From Pantoea sp. Cy-639 (GTDB lineage Bacteria > Pseudomonadota > Gammaproteobacteria > Pseudomonadales > Pseudomonadaceae): 64,000 nt of DNA. The notes under the pieces are model-generated. The model made no database searches, was not told the DNA's origin, and saw only the letters and a list, made by a program, of their open reading frames with translations. The stretch covers positions 248,001 to 312,000 of the forward strand of contig NZ_VWXI01000004.1 of assembly GCF_011752525.1 (NCBI RefSeq). The letters run 5' to 3'. Positions 56,194 to 64,000 of this stretch are shown here, piece after piece. Both the position numbers and the translations under genes were made by a program. Position 1 is the first letter of the stretch, and each line of letters starts with the position of its first letter.

Positions 56194-56454
56194 ATGTCCA
56201 CTTTCGCGCAAATGATTGAAAACATTACCCCCGAGATCTACGAGAGCCTGAAGACGGCCGTGGAGATCGGCAAATGGTCCGACGGCCGCAAGCTCACCGC
56301 CGAGCAGAAGGAGCTGTCGCTGCAGGCGGTGATCGCCTGGGAGATGAAGAACCTCCCCGAAGAGCAACGCACCGGCTACATGGGCCCGCAGGAATGTGCC
56401 TCGAAGTCCGCGCCGATCGCCAACATCCTGTTCAAGTCGGACTCGGTACATTGA
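56194..56454 (+). CDS. yeaC: YeaC-like protein (DUF1315)
   Basis: An 86-residue cytoplasmic protein of the DUF1315 family (IENITPEIYESLKTAVEIGKWSDGRKLTAEQKELSLQAVIAWE, KNLPEEQRTGYM). Function unknown. Starts 13 bp after the rhomboid stop, with GAGGAG ribosome site. The stop overlaps a TTG start of the next gene (TTGA). Confidence 0.93.
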   Translation: MSTFAQMIENITPEIYESLKTAVEIGKWSDGRKLTAEQKELSLQAVIAWEMKNLPEEQRTGYMGPQECASKSAPIANILFKSDSVH

Positions 56455-57281
56455 TCGAACTCGCTCGTGGCTCTTTGAGCAAGATGGCGGTGCGCCTCGA
56501 TGCACCGGTCGTTCAATACAGTTTCCGCCTGGATGACACCGAGGTGCCGGTCAACCCGCTGATCGGCCAGTCGCTGCGCCTGGAGTACCTCGGCGCGATC
56601 CATTGCACGCACTGCGGCAAGCGCACCAAGACCAGCTTCAGCCAGGGTTACTGCTACCCGTGCATGACCAAGCTGGCGCAGTGCGACGTATGCATCATGG
56701 CCCCGGAAAAATGCCACTACGACGCCGGCACCTGCCGCGAACCCTCGTGGGGCGAGCAGTTCTGCATGACCGACCATGTGGTCTACCTGGCCAACTCGTC
56801 GGGCATCAAGGTCGGCATCACCCGCGCCACCCAGTTGCCCACCCGCTGGCTCGACCAGGGCGCCAGCCAGGCGCTGCCGATCATGCGCGTGGCCACCCGG
56901 CAGCAGTCCGGGCTGGTCGAAGACGTGCTGCGCAGCCAGGTGCCGGACCGCACCAACTGGCGCGCGCTGCTCAAGGGCGACGCCGAGGTGCTCGACCTGC
57001 CGGCCATCCGCGAGCAGATCTTCGACGCCTGCGCCGACGGCATCCGTGGCCTGCAGGAGCGCTTCGGGCTGCAGGCCATTCAGCCGCTGCCCGGTGCCGA
57101 GGTGGTGCAGATGCGCTATCCGGTCGAGGCCTATCCGAAAAAGATCGTCAGCTTCAACCTCGACAAGGACCCGGTCGTGGAAGGCACGCTGCTGGGCATC
57201 AAGGGTCAGTACCTGATCTTCGATACCGGCGTGATCAACATTCGCAAGTACACGGCCTACCAGTTGGCCGTGCTCCAGTAA
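56451..57281 (+). CDS. DUF2797 family protein
   Basis: A 276-residue protein with an N-terminal cysteine-rich, probably zinc-binding part (CTHCGKRTKTSFSQGYCYPCM, CDVC, CHYDAGTC) and a GIY-YIG-like region VVYLANSSGIKVGITRATQLPTRWLDQGASQA, whose Tyr, Ile and Gly pattern recalls the GIY-YIG fold; I infer this and have not tested it. Start is TTG 56451, coupled to yeaC; a later ATG 56484 is the alternative. 13 bp before pepN. Confidence 0.88.
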   Translation: MIELARGSLSKMAVRLDAPVVQYSFRLDDTEVPVNPLIGQSLRLEYLGAIHCTHCGKRTKTSFSQGYCYPCMTKLAQCDVCIMAPEKCHYDAGTCREPSWGEQFCMTDHVVYLANSSGIKVGITRATQLPTRWLDQGASQALPIMRVATRQQSGLVEDVLRSQVPDRTNWRALLKGDAEVLDLPAIREQIFDACADGIRGLQERFGLQAIQPLPGAEVVQMRYPVEAYPKKIVSFNLDKDPVVEGTLLGIKGQYLIFDTGVINIRKYTAYQLAVLQ

Positions 57282-57294
57282 AAGGATCGTCACC

Positions 57295-59952
57295 ATGCGT
57301 ACCGAACAACCGCAAGTGATCTACCTCAAGGACTATCAGGCCCCCGAGTACCTGATCGACGAGACCCACCTGACCTTCGAACTGTTCGAGGACCACAGCC
57401 TGGTCCATGCGCAACTGGTCATGCGCCGCAACCCCGAGCGCGGCGCCGGCCTGCCGCCGCTGGTGCTCGACGGCCAGCAACTGGAGCTGCTGAGCGTGCA
57501 ACTGGACGACCAGGCGCTGACCGCCGGCGACTATCAGCTGGATGCCGACAGCCTGACCGTGCAGCCCAAGACCGAGCGCTTCACCCTCGACACCAGCGTG
57601 AAGATCCACCCGGAGAGCAACACTGCGCTGGAAGGCCTGTACAAGTCCGGCAAGATGTTCTGCACCCAGTGCGAGGCCGAGGGTTTTCGCAAGATCACCT
57701 ACTACCTCGACCGCCCGGATGTGATGAGCACCTTCACCACCACGGTGATCGCCGAGCAGCACCGCTACCCGGTGCTGCTGTCCAACGGCAACCCGGTCGG
57801 CGATGGCCCGGCCGAGGACGGTCGCCACTGGGCGACCTGGGAAGACCCGTTCAAGAAGCCGGCCTACCTGTTCGCCCTGGTGGCGGGTGACCTGTGGTGC
57901 GTCGAGAGCGAATTCACCCGCCAGTCCGGCCGCGACGTGACCCTGCGCATCTACGTCGAGGAAGAGAACCTCGACAAGTGCGACCACGCCATGGTCAGCC
58001 TGAAGAAGTCCATGCGCTGGGACGAAGAGGTGTACGGTCGCGAGTACGACCTGGATATCTTCATGATCGTCGCGGTCAACGACTTCAACATGGGCGCCAT
58101 GGAAAACAAGGGCCTGAACATCTTCAACTCGAGCTGCGTGCTGGCCCGCGCCGAGACCGCCACCGATGCCGCCCACCAGCGTGTCGAAGGCGTGGTCGCC
58201 CACGAGTACTTCCACAACTGGTCGGGCAACCGCGTGACCTGCCGCGACTGGTTCCAGCTGTCGCTAAAGGAAGGTTTCACGGTGTTCCGCGACGCCGAGT
58301 TCAGCGCCGACATGAACTCGCGCACGGTCAAGCGCATCGAGGATGTCGCCTACCTGCGCACCCACCAGTTCGCCGAGGACGCAGGCCCCATGGCCCACCC
58401 GGTGCGCCCGGACAGCTTCATCGAGATCTCCAACTTCTACACCCTGACCGTGTACGAGAAGGGCGCCGAAGTGGTGCGCATGGTGCGTACCCTGCTGGGC
58501 GCCGAGGGTTTCCGCAAGGGCAGCGACCTGTACTTCGAACGCCACGATGGCCAGGCGGTGACCACCGACGACTTCATCAAGGCCATGGAAGACGCCAACG
58601 GCGCCGACCTGACCCAGTTCAAGCGTTGGTACAGCCAGGCCGGCACCCCGCGCCTGGCGGTGAGCGAGGCCTATGACGCAGCCGCGCAGACCTACAGCCT
58701 GAACTTCCGCCAGAGCTGCCCGCAGACCCCGGACAAGGCCGAGAAGCTGCCGTTCGTGATCCCGGTGGAACTGGGCCTGCTCGACGCCGACGGCAACGAC
58801 CTGCCGCTGCAACTGGCCGGCGAAGCCGAAGCGGCGGGGACCACCCGGGTGCTGTCGGTGACCGAGGCCGAGCAGACCTTCACCTTCCAGGGCATCGCCG
58901 CCAAGCCATTGCCGTCGCTGCTGCGCGGCTTCAGCGCGCCGGTCAAGCTGAGCTTCCCGTACGACCGCGACCAGTTGATGTTCCTCATGCAGCACGACAG
59001 CGACGGTTTCAACCGCTGGGAAGCGGGGCAGCAGCTGTCGGTGCAGGTGTTGCAGGAGCTGATCGGCCAGCACCAGCGTGGTGAAGCGCTCGCCCTCGAC
59101 CAGCGTCTGATCACCGCCCTGGGTACCGTACTGGGCAATGAAACGCTGGACGCCGCAATGGTCGCCGAGATGCTCTCGCTGCCGGGCGAGGCGTACCTCA
59201 CCGAGATCAGCCAGGTGGCGGACGTGGATGCCATCCACGCTGCCCGCGAGTTCGCCCGCCAGCAGATCGCCGAGCAGTTGTTCGACGCCCTCTGGGCGCG
59301 CTACCAGGCCAACCGCGACGTCTCGCGCAAGACGGCCTATGTGGCCGCCGCCGAGCACTTCGCCCGCCGCAGCCTGCAGAACATCGCCCTGTCGTACCTG
59401 ATGCTCAGCGCCAAGCCACAGGCGCTGGAGGCCGCACTGGAGCAGTTCGAGCACTGCGACAACATGACCGAACGCCTCACCGCCCTGGCGGTGCTGGTCA
59501 ACTCGCCGTTCGAGGCCGAGCGGGCCAAGGCCCTGGATGCCTTCGCCGAGCACTTCAAGGACAACCCGCTGGTCATGGACCAATGGTTCAGCGTGCAGGC
59601 GGCCAGCACCCTGCCGGGTGGCCTGGCGCGGGTCAAGGCGCTGATGCTGCACCCGGCCTTCACCCTGAAGAACCCGAACAAGGTGCGCGCCCTGGTCGGC
59701 GCCTTCGCCGGGCAGAACCTGGTCAACTTCCACGCCGCCGATGGTTCGGGCTACCGCTTCCTGGCGGACCTGGTGATCGAGCTGAACGCGCTCAATCCGC
59801 AGATCGCTTCGCGTCAACTCGCCCCGCTGACTCGCTGGCGCAAGTACGACGATGCGCGCCAGGCGTTGATGAAGGGCGAGCTGGAGCGGATTCTCGCCTC
59901 CGGCGCGCTGTCCAGCGATGTGTATGAGGTGGTGAGCAAGAGCCTGGCGTAA
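57295..59952 (+). CDS. pepN: Aminopeptidase N (M1 metallopeptidase)
   Basis: An 885-residue cytoplasmic zinc aminopeptidase. Substrate-binding GAMENKG is at 267-273; zinc ligands H303, H307 (HEYFHNW) and E326. E304 is the general base. Length matches the E. coli type PepN. Starts 13 bp after DUF2797, with AAAGGATC ribosome site. A large REP-type hairpin follows. Confidence 0.98.
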   Translation: MRTEQPQVIYLKDYQAPEYLIDETHLTFELFEDHSLVHAQLVMRRNPERGAGLPPLVLDGQQLELLSVQLDDQALTAGDYQLDADSLTVQPKTERFTLDTSVKIHPESNTALEGLYKSGKMFCTQCEAEGFRKITYYLDRPDVMSTFTTTVIAEQHRYPVLLSNGNPVGDGPAEDGRHWATWEDPFKKPAYLFALVAGDLWCVESEFTRQSGRDVTLRIYVEEENLDKCDHAMVSLKKSMRWDEEVYGREYDLDIFMIVAVNDFNMGAMENKGLNIFNSSCVLARAETATDAAHQRVEGVVAHEYFHNWSGNRVTCRDWFQLSLKEGFTVFRDAEFSADMNSRTVKRIEDVAYLRTHQFAEDAGPMAHPVRPDSFIEISNFYTLTVYEKGAEVVRMVRTLLGAEGFRKGSDLYFERHDGQAVTTDDFIKAMEDANGADLTQFKRWYSQAGTPRLAVSEAYDAAAQTYSLNFRQSCPQTPDKAEKLPFVIPVELGLLDADGNDLPLQLAGEAEAAGTTRVLSVTEAEQTFTFQGIAAKPLPSLLRGFSAPVKLSFPYDRDQLMFLMQHDSDGFNRWEAGQQLSVQVLQELIGQHQRGEALALDQRLITALGTVLGNETLDAAMVAEMLSLPGEAYLTEISQVADVDAIHAAREFARQQIAEQLFDALWARYQANRDVSRKTAYVAAAEHFARRSLQNIALSYLMLSAKPQALEAALEQFEHCDNMTERLTALAVLVNSPFEAERAKALDAFAEHFKDNPLVMDQWFSVQAASTLPGGLARVKALMLHPAFTLKNPNKVRALVGAFAGQNLVNFHAADGSGYRFLADLVIELNALNPQIASRQLAPLTRWRKYDDARQALMKGELERILASGALSSDVYEVVSKSLA

Positions 59953-59966
59953 GCCTTGGAAAGTTG

Positions 59967-60065
59967 GGGCCGCGGCGCGCCCCGTCGCAGGCTTCGCCAG
60001 CGCCCACAGCGTGCATGGTTCACTGTGGGAGCTGGCGAAGCCTGCGACGGGGTGCGCCGCGGCCC
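59967..60065. repeat. Large inverted REP-type hairpin after pepN
   Basis: Two 43-bp arms (59967-60009 and 60023-60065, about three mismatches) around a 13-bp loop. Core GTCGCAGGCTTCGCCAG also occurs at 27264-27356. Lies 15 bp after the pepN stop. Confidence 0.93.
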
Positions 60066-60226
60066 TTCTGTATTTGGCGGTTAACAAAACATAACGTCCC
60101 GCTCGTTGTGTTCTGTCGGACAATCCCGATAGCATGGCCCGAAGCTATTCCAGGCCTCTGGAACAGGGGTTTCGGCAGTACCTGGCAATAGATTGACCCA
60201 CCACAAGAACACAACAGGGGGCAGTC

Positions 60227-61243
60227 ATGAGGGAGCGGATTTCGCCACGTCGCCGGCTGGCGGCAGGTGCGATGCTGGCATTTGCGCTGGGCATCGGCGC
60301 CAGCGATGTCGAGGCGGCAGTGGCCGCCGACGCGTATTCGGTGGAGTCGGCCAAGGCCAGCCAGAGCCTGCTGATCGGCGCCAGCCATGCCGGTTCACGC
60401 CTGGTGGTGGTCGGCGACCGTGGCCACATTCTGTTCTCCGACGACCAGGGCAAGACCTGGACCCAGGCCCGGGTGCCGACCCGGCAACTGCTCACCGCGG
60501 TGTTCTTTCTCGACGACAAGCGCGGCTGGGCCGTCGGCCATGACGCGCAGATCCTCGCCAGTAACGATGGCGGTGCGACCTGGAGCAAGCAGTTCGAAGA
60601 CCTCGCCCGCGAAGCCCCCTTGCTCGACGTCCGCTTCCTCGACCCGCAACACGGCTTTGCCGTCGGCGCCTATGGCGCGCTGCTGGAAACCACCGACGGC
60701 GGCCAGCATTGGCAGGATGTCGCCGAGCGCCTGGACAACCCCGACCAGTTGCACCTGAACGCCATCACCCAGGTCAAGGATGCCGGCCTGTTCATCGTCG
60801 GCGAGCAGGGCGGCATGTTCCGTTCCGCCGACAACGGCCAGACCTGGAGCAAACTCGCCGGCCCCTACGAGGGCTCGCTGTTCGGCGTGATCGGTACCGC
60901 CCAGCCGCGCACCGTGCTGGCCTACGGCCTGCGCGGCAACCTGTTCCGTTCCACCGATTTCGGCGACAGCTGGCAGCCCGTGGCGCTGCAGGCCGAGCGC
61001 GGCCCGTTGGAGTTCGGCCTGGCCGGGGCCACCCTGCTCGCGGACGGCAGCCTGGTGCTGGTCGGCAACGGCGGCAGCGTGCTGCGCAGCCATGATGACG
61101 GCCAGACCTTCAGCGTGCACAACCGTGCCGACCGCATCGCCCTGGCGGGTGTCAGCGCCCTGAGTGGCGGCGGTCTGCTGCTGGTCGGCCAGGGCGGCGT
61201 GCACCTGGCCGACGCCGATGGCCGCGAAGAGGTGCGCCCATGA
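60227..61243 (+). CDS. Exported Ycf48/BNR-repeat beta-propeller protein
   Basis: A 338-residue periplasmic protein: signal peptide RRRLAAGAMLAFALGIGASDVEAA, then repeats of the Ycf48/PSII-assembly type with S/T-x-D-x-G-x-TW (SDDQGKTWTQ, SNDGGATWSK, TTDGGQHWQD, SADNGQTWSK, STDFGDSWQP, SHDDGQTFSV): six to seven blades. No photosynthesis is implied. Its stop overlaps the RND gene start (ATGA), so the pair functions together, a pairing often seen in pseudomonads. Role unknown. Confidence 0.9.
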   Translation: MRERISPRRRLAAGAMLAFALGIGASDVEAAVAADAYSVESAKASQSLLIGASHAGSRLVVVGDRGHILFSDDQGKTWTQARVPTRQLLTAVFFLDDKRGWAVGHDAQILASNDGGATWSKQFEDLAREAPLLDVRFLDPQHGFAVGAYGALLETTDGGQHWQDVAERLDNPDQLHLNAITQVKDAGLFIVGEQGGMFRSADNGQTWSKLAGPYEGSLFGVIGTAQPRTVLAYGLRGNLFRSTDFGDSWQPVALQAERGPLEFGLAGATLLADGSLVLVGNGGSVLRSHDDGQTFSVHNRADRIALAGVSALSGGGLLLVGQGGVHLADADGREEVRP

Positions 61244-63642
61244 CCCGTCAGGAGAGCTTCGACATGCACCAGCAGCACCACAACGACAAGGCCACCCTGC
61301 TGGAGCGCCTGATCTTCAACAACCGCCCGGCGGTGATCGGCCTGTGCCTGCTGGTGAGTATCTTCCTGTTCTGGCAGGCCACGCAGATTCGGCCTTCCAC
61401 CAGTTTCGAGAAGATGATTCCGTTGCAGCACCCGTTCATCGAACAGATGCTCGAACACCGCAACGACCTGGCCAACCTCGGCAATACCGTGCGCGTGTCG
61501 GTGGAGGCGACGCAAGGCGACATCTTCGACAAGGCCTACATGGAGACGCTGCGCCAGATCCATGACGAGGTGTTCTACCTCCCCGGTGTCGACCGCGCCG
61601 GCCTGAAGTCGCTGTGGAGCCCCAGCGTGCGCTGGAGCGAGGTCACCGAGGAGGGCTTCTCCGGCGGCGAGGTCATCCCCAATACCTACGATGGCTCCCA
61701 GGACAGCCTCGACACCCTGCGCGACAACGTGCTCAAGTCAGGCCAGGTCGGGCGCCTGGTGGCCAACAACTTCAAGTCCAGCATCGTCGACATCCCGTTG
61801 CTGGAGAGCTACCCCGACCCGCAGAACCCAGGGCGCCAGGTCAAGCTCGACTACCAGCAGTTCTCCCACCAGCTGGAAGAGAAGATCCGCGACAAGTTCC
61901 AGGCGCAGAACCCCCATGTGAAGATCCACATCATCGGCTTCGCCAAGAAGGTCGGCGACCTGATCGACGGGTTGGTGATGGTGGCGATGTTCTTCGGCGT
62001 GGCGCTGGTGATCACCTGGGCGCTGCTGTACTGGTTCACCTGGTGCATCCGCAGCACCATCGCCGTGCTGATCACCACCCTGGTGGCGGTGGTCTGGCAA
62101 CTGGGGCTGATGCACGCGGTGGGCTTCGGCCTTGATCCGTATTCGATGCTGGTACCGTTCCTGATCTTCGCCATCGGCATTTCCCACGGGGTGCAGAAGA
62201 TCAACGGCATCGCCCTGCAATCCAGCGACGCCGACAATGCCCTGACCGCCGCCCGGCGCACCTTCCGCCAGCTGTTCCTGCCGGGGATGATCGCCATCCT
62301 CGCCGATGCGGTGGGCTTCATCACCTTGCTGATCATCGACATCGGGGTGATTCGCGAACTGGCCATCGGCGCCTCGATCGGCGTGGCGGTGATCGTCTTC
62401 ACCAACCTGATCCTGCTGCCGGTGGCGATCAGCTACGTCGGCATCAGCCAGAAGGCCGTCGCCCGCAGCAAGAAGGACGCCACCCGCGAACACCCGTTCT
62501 GGCGCCTGCTGGCCAACTTCGCCAGCCCCAAGGTGGCGCCGGTGTCGGTGTTGCTGGCGCTGCTGGCCTTCGCCGGCGGGCTCTGGTACAGCCAGAACCT
62601 GAAGATCGGCGACCTCGACCAGGGCGCCCCGGAACTGCGTCCGGACTCGCGCTACAACCAGGACAACCGCTTCATCATCAGCAACTACTCGACCAGCTCC
62701 GATGTGCTGGTGATCATGGTCAAGACCCCGGCCGAGCAGTGTTCGGTGTACTCGACCATGGCGCCGATCGACGAACTGATGTGGACCATGGACAACACCC
62801 CTGGGGTGCAGTCGACCATCTCCTTAGTGACCGTGTCCAAGCAGGTCATCAAGGGCATGAACGAGGGCAGCCTGAAGTGGGAGACCTTGTCGCGCAACCC
62901 GGACATCCTCAACAACTCCATCGCCCGCGCCGACGGCCTGTACAACGCCGACTGCTCGCTGGCGCCGGTGCTGGTGTTCCTCAACGACCACAAGGCCGAG
63001 ACCCTGGAGCGAGTCACCGCCGCGGCCAAGGCTTTTGCCGACAGTCATGACAAGGATGGGCTGCAGTTCCTCCTGGCCGCCGGTAACGCGGGGATCGAGG
63101 CAGCCACCAACGAGGTGATCAAGTCGGCCGAGCTGACCATCCTGATCCTGGTCTACCTGTGCGTGGCGGCGATGTGCATGATCACCTTCCGCTCCTTCGC
63201 CGCGACGCTGTGCATCGTCCTGCCGCTGGTGCTGACCTCGGTGCTGGGCAACGCGCTGATGGCCTTCATGGGCATTGGCGTGAAGGTCGCCACCTTGCCG
63301 GTGGTGGCGCTGGGCGTGGGTATCGGCGTGGACTACGGCATCTACATCTACAGCCGCCTGGAGAGCTTCCTGCGCGCTGGCCTGCCGTTGCAGGAGGCCT
63401 ACTACGAGACCCTGCGTTCCACCGGCAAGGCGGTGCTGTTCACCGGGCTGTGCCTGGCCATCGGCGTGTGTACCTGGATCTTCTCGGCGATCAAGTTCCA
63501 GGCCGACATGGGCCTGATGCTGACCTTCATGCTGCTGTGGAACATGTTCGGCGCGCTGTGGCTGCTGCCGGCGCTGGCGCGGTTCCTGATCAAGCCACAG
63601 AAGCTGGCGGGCAAGCAGGGCGGGTCGATCTTCGCCCATTGA
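61240..63642 (+). CDS. RND-superfamily (MMPL/HpnN-like) transporter
   Basis: An 800-residue inner-membrane protein with two repeated halves, each with a membrane segment, a large periplasmic loop (about 55-240 and 445-620) and five more segments, the layout of MMPL-type RND exporters and hopanoid or lipid transporters, not of AcrB length (about 1050). Start 61240 (GAGG 7 bp upstream, overlapping the Ycf48-like stop) is preferred; ATG 61264 has AGGAG 9 bp upstream and is nearly as good. Substrate unknown, perhaps a lipid. Confidence 0.92.
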   Translation: MTRQESFDMHQQHHNDKATLLERLIFNNRPAVIGLCLLVSIFLFWQATQIRPSTSFEKMIPLQHPFIEQMLEHRNDLANLGNTVRVSVEATQGDIFDKAYMETLRQIHDEVFYLPGVDRAGLKSLWSPSVRWSEVTEEGFSGGEVIPNTYDGSQDSLDTLRDNVLKSGQVGRLVANNFKSSIVDIPLLESYPDPQNPGRQVKLDYQQFSHQLEEKIRDKFQAQNPHVKIHIIGFAKKVGDLIDGLVMVAMFFGVALVITWALLYWFTWCIRSTIAVLITTLVAVVWQLGLMHAVGFGLDPYSMLVPFLIFAIGISHGVQKINGIALQSSDADNALTAARRTFRQLFLPGMIAILADAVGFITLLIIDIGVIRELAIGASIGVAVIVFTNLILLPVAISYVGISQKAVARSKKDATREHPFWRLLANFASPKVAPVSVLLALLAFAGGLWYSQNLKIGDLDQGAPELRPDSRYNQDNRFIISNYSTSSDVLVIMVKTPAEQCSVYSTMAPIDELMWTMDNTPGVQSTISLVTVSKQVIKGMNEGSLKWETLSRNPDILNNSIARADGLYNADCSLAPVLVFLNDHKAETLERVTAAAKAFADSHDKDGLQFLLAAGNAGIEAATNEVIKSAELTILILVYLCVAAMCMITFRSFAATLCIVLPLVLTSVLGNALMAFMGIGVKVATLPVVALGVGIGVDYGIYIYSRLESFLRAGLPLQEAYYETLRSTGKAVLFTGLCLAIGVCTWIFSAIKFQADMGLMLTFMLLWNMFGALWLLPALARFLIKPQKLAGKQGGSIFAH

Positions 63643-63650
63643 TGGGGCCT

Positions 63651-63708
63651 GGGAGCGGGTTTGCCCCGCGCTTGCCGGGCTGTCCCGGCGCGGGGCAAGC
63701 CCGCTCCC
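63651..63708. repeat. REP pair after the RND gene
   Basis: GGGAGCGGGTTTGCCCCGCG and inverted CGCGGGGCAAGCCCGCTCCC. Both arms extend to CCGGG/CCCGG at a short loop. Confidence 0.93.
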
Positions 63709-63740
63709 GCGTTCGCCATGGCTTGTACCCGTGTCCGACA

Positions 63741-63769
63741 GCCTGCGCGGTGGTCCCAACGGTTATAAT
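63741..63769 (+). promoter_or_regulatory. -10 element before the last gene
   Basis: A perfect TATAAT at 63764-63769, 28 bp before the ATG; the -35 region is weak (GCCTGC at 63741-63746). Confidence 0.45.
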
Positions 63770-63797
63770 GACGGCCTTTTTCTCCCAAGGTATCTTC

Positions 63798-64000
63798 ATG
63801 ACCACCCTCGCCACCGCCCTGGCAGCCTGCGACATGCTGCTGATCGACGGCCTGCACGCCTTCGACTTCACCTTCGACGACACCGGCCTGGTGATCGAAT
63901 GCATGGACGGCCGCCAGTTGCGCCGCTGGAGCTTCACCCCCGAGCAGGTCGCCGCCGCCACAGGTGCCGGCGACGACTGGAGCCTCGTCGATGCCGATGG
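63798..64000 (+). CDS. DUF5629-like small protein (partial)
   Basis: Begins MTTLATALAACDMLLIDGLHAFDFTF and is cut by the window end after 67 complete codons; no stop is seen. No signal peptide. I think it belongs to the DUF5629 family of pseudomonads (from recall, moderate certainty). A hydrophobic then acidic pattern (FDDTGLVIECMDGRQLRRWSF) suggests a small beta-rich cytoplasmic protein. Function unknown. Confidence 0.6.
   Translation, partial: MTTLATALAACDMLLIDGLHAFDFTFDDTGLVIECMDGRQLRRWSFTPEQVAAATGAGDDWSLVDAD

Overview
The window is ordinary core chromosome of a high-GC gammaproteobacterium, almost certainly a Pseudomonas and most likely of the P. putida group. The grounds are the strong G/C third-position bias, the gene order (moaA-like / DUF4823 / DUF1285; tyrB - tRNA-Asn - uvrB; gltX - tRNA-Ala/Glu; leuCDB - asd - asd paralogue - fimV - truA - trpF - accD - folC - dedD - cvpA - purF - metZ; pepN - Ycf48-like - RND), and scattered paired REP elements with a GGGCTTGCCCCGCGA core. 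Species is inferred from recall of gene order, not from a database search. No phage, plasmid, insertion sequence, CRISPR array, rRNA or integrase was found.

Layout. 1-578 has no supportable gene. 0.6-5.3 kb holds a TetR regulator, a MoaA-type radical SAM enzyme, a DUF4823 lipoprotein, a DUF1285 protein, an exported cupin and, on the minus strand, a two-part deaminase. 5.4-9.1 kb holds tRNA-Asn, an aromatic/aspartate aminotransferase and uvrB, the latter behind a LexA-type box. 9.2-13.4 kb has an EmrAB-type efflux pair divergent from gltX. 13.6-14.25 kb is a tRNA operon, Ala-Glu-Ala-Glu. 14.3-17.9 kb carries a self-operator TetR with an alpha/beta hydrolase, a hotdog thioesterase, dusC and a small heat-shock gene with a sigma32-like promoter and a ROSE-like RNA thermometer. 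18-21.3 kb is a five-PAS GGDEF-EAL protein.

21.3-28.9 kb is the leucine/aspartate-family block: a LysR regulator divergent from leuCD, then leuB, asd, a 1.2 kb non-coding repeat island, and an Asd paralogue that has lost its catalytic cysteine. 29-40.8 kb is the fimV-truA-trpF-accD-folC-dedD-cvpA-purF-metZ-SDR series, much of it translationally coupled. 41.0-41.7 kb is tRNA-Val plus three identical tRNA-Asp genes.

41.8-50.6 kb contains a chemoreceptor, a DUF2242 lipoprotein, a tiny acidic ORF, an AraC regulator coupled to a membrane-anchored nitrilase-fold protein that lacks a recognisable Cys nucleophile, divergent fadH, a D-cysteine desulfhydrase-like enzyme and cytochrome b561. 50.7-64 kb holds a WG-repeat lipoprotein, DUF1853, a tightly overlapping nadK-phosphatase-rhomboid run, yeaC-DUF2797-pepN, a Ycf48-like/RND pair and the start of a further small gene.

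The most interesting non-textbook items are the inverted 264-bp repeat island around a 16-copy CTTGCT hexanucleotide tract (26.9-27.9 kb), the enzyme-fold proteins with lost catalytic residues (Asd paralogue, nitrilase homologue, second half of the deaminase), the 28-residue acidic ORF at 44.5 kb, and several regulatory sites visible in the DNA. I see no convincing new multi-gene system.
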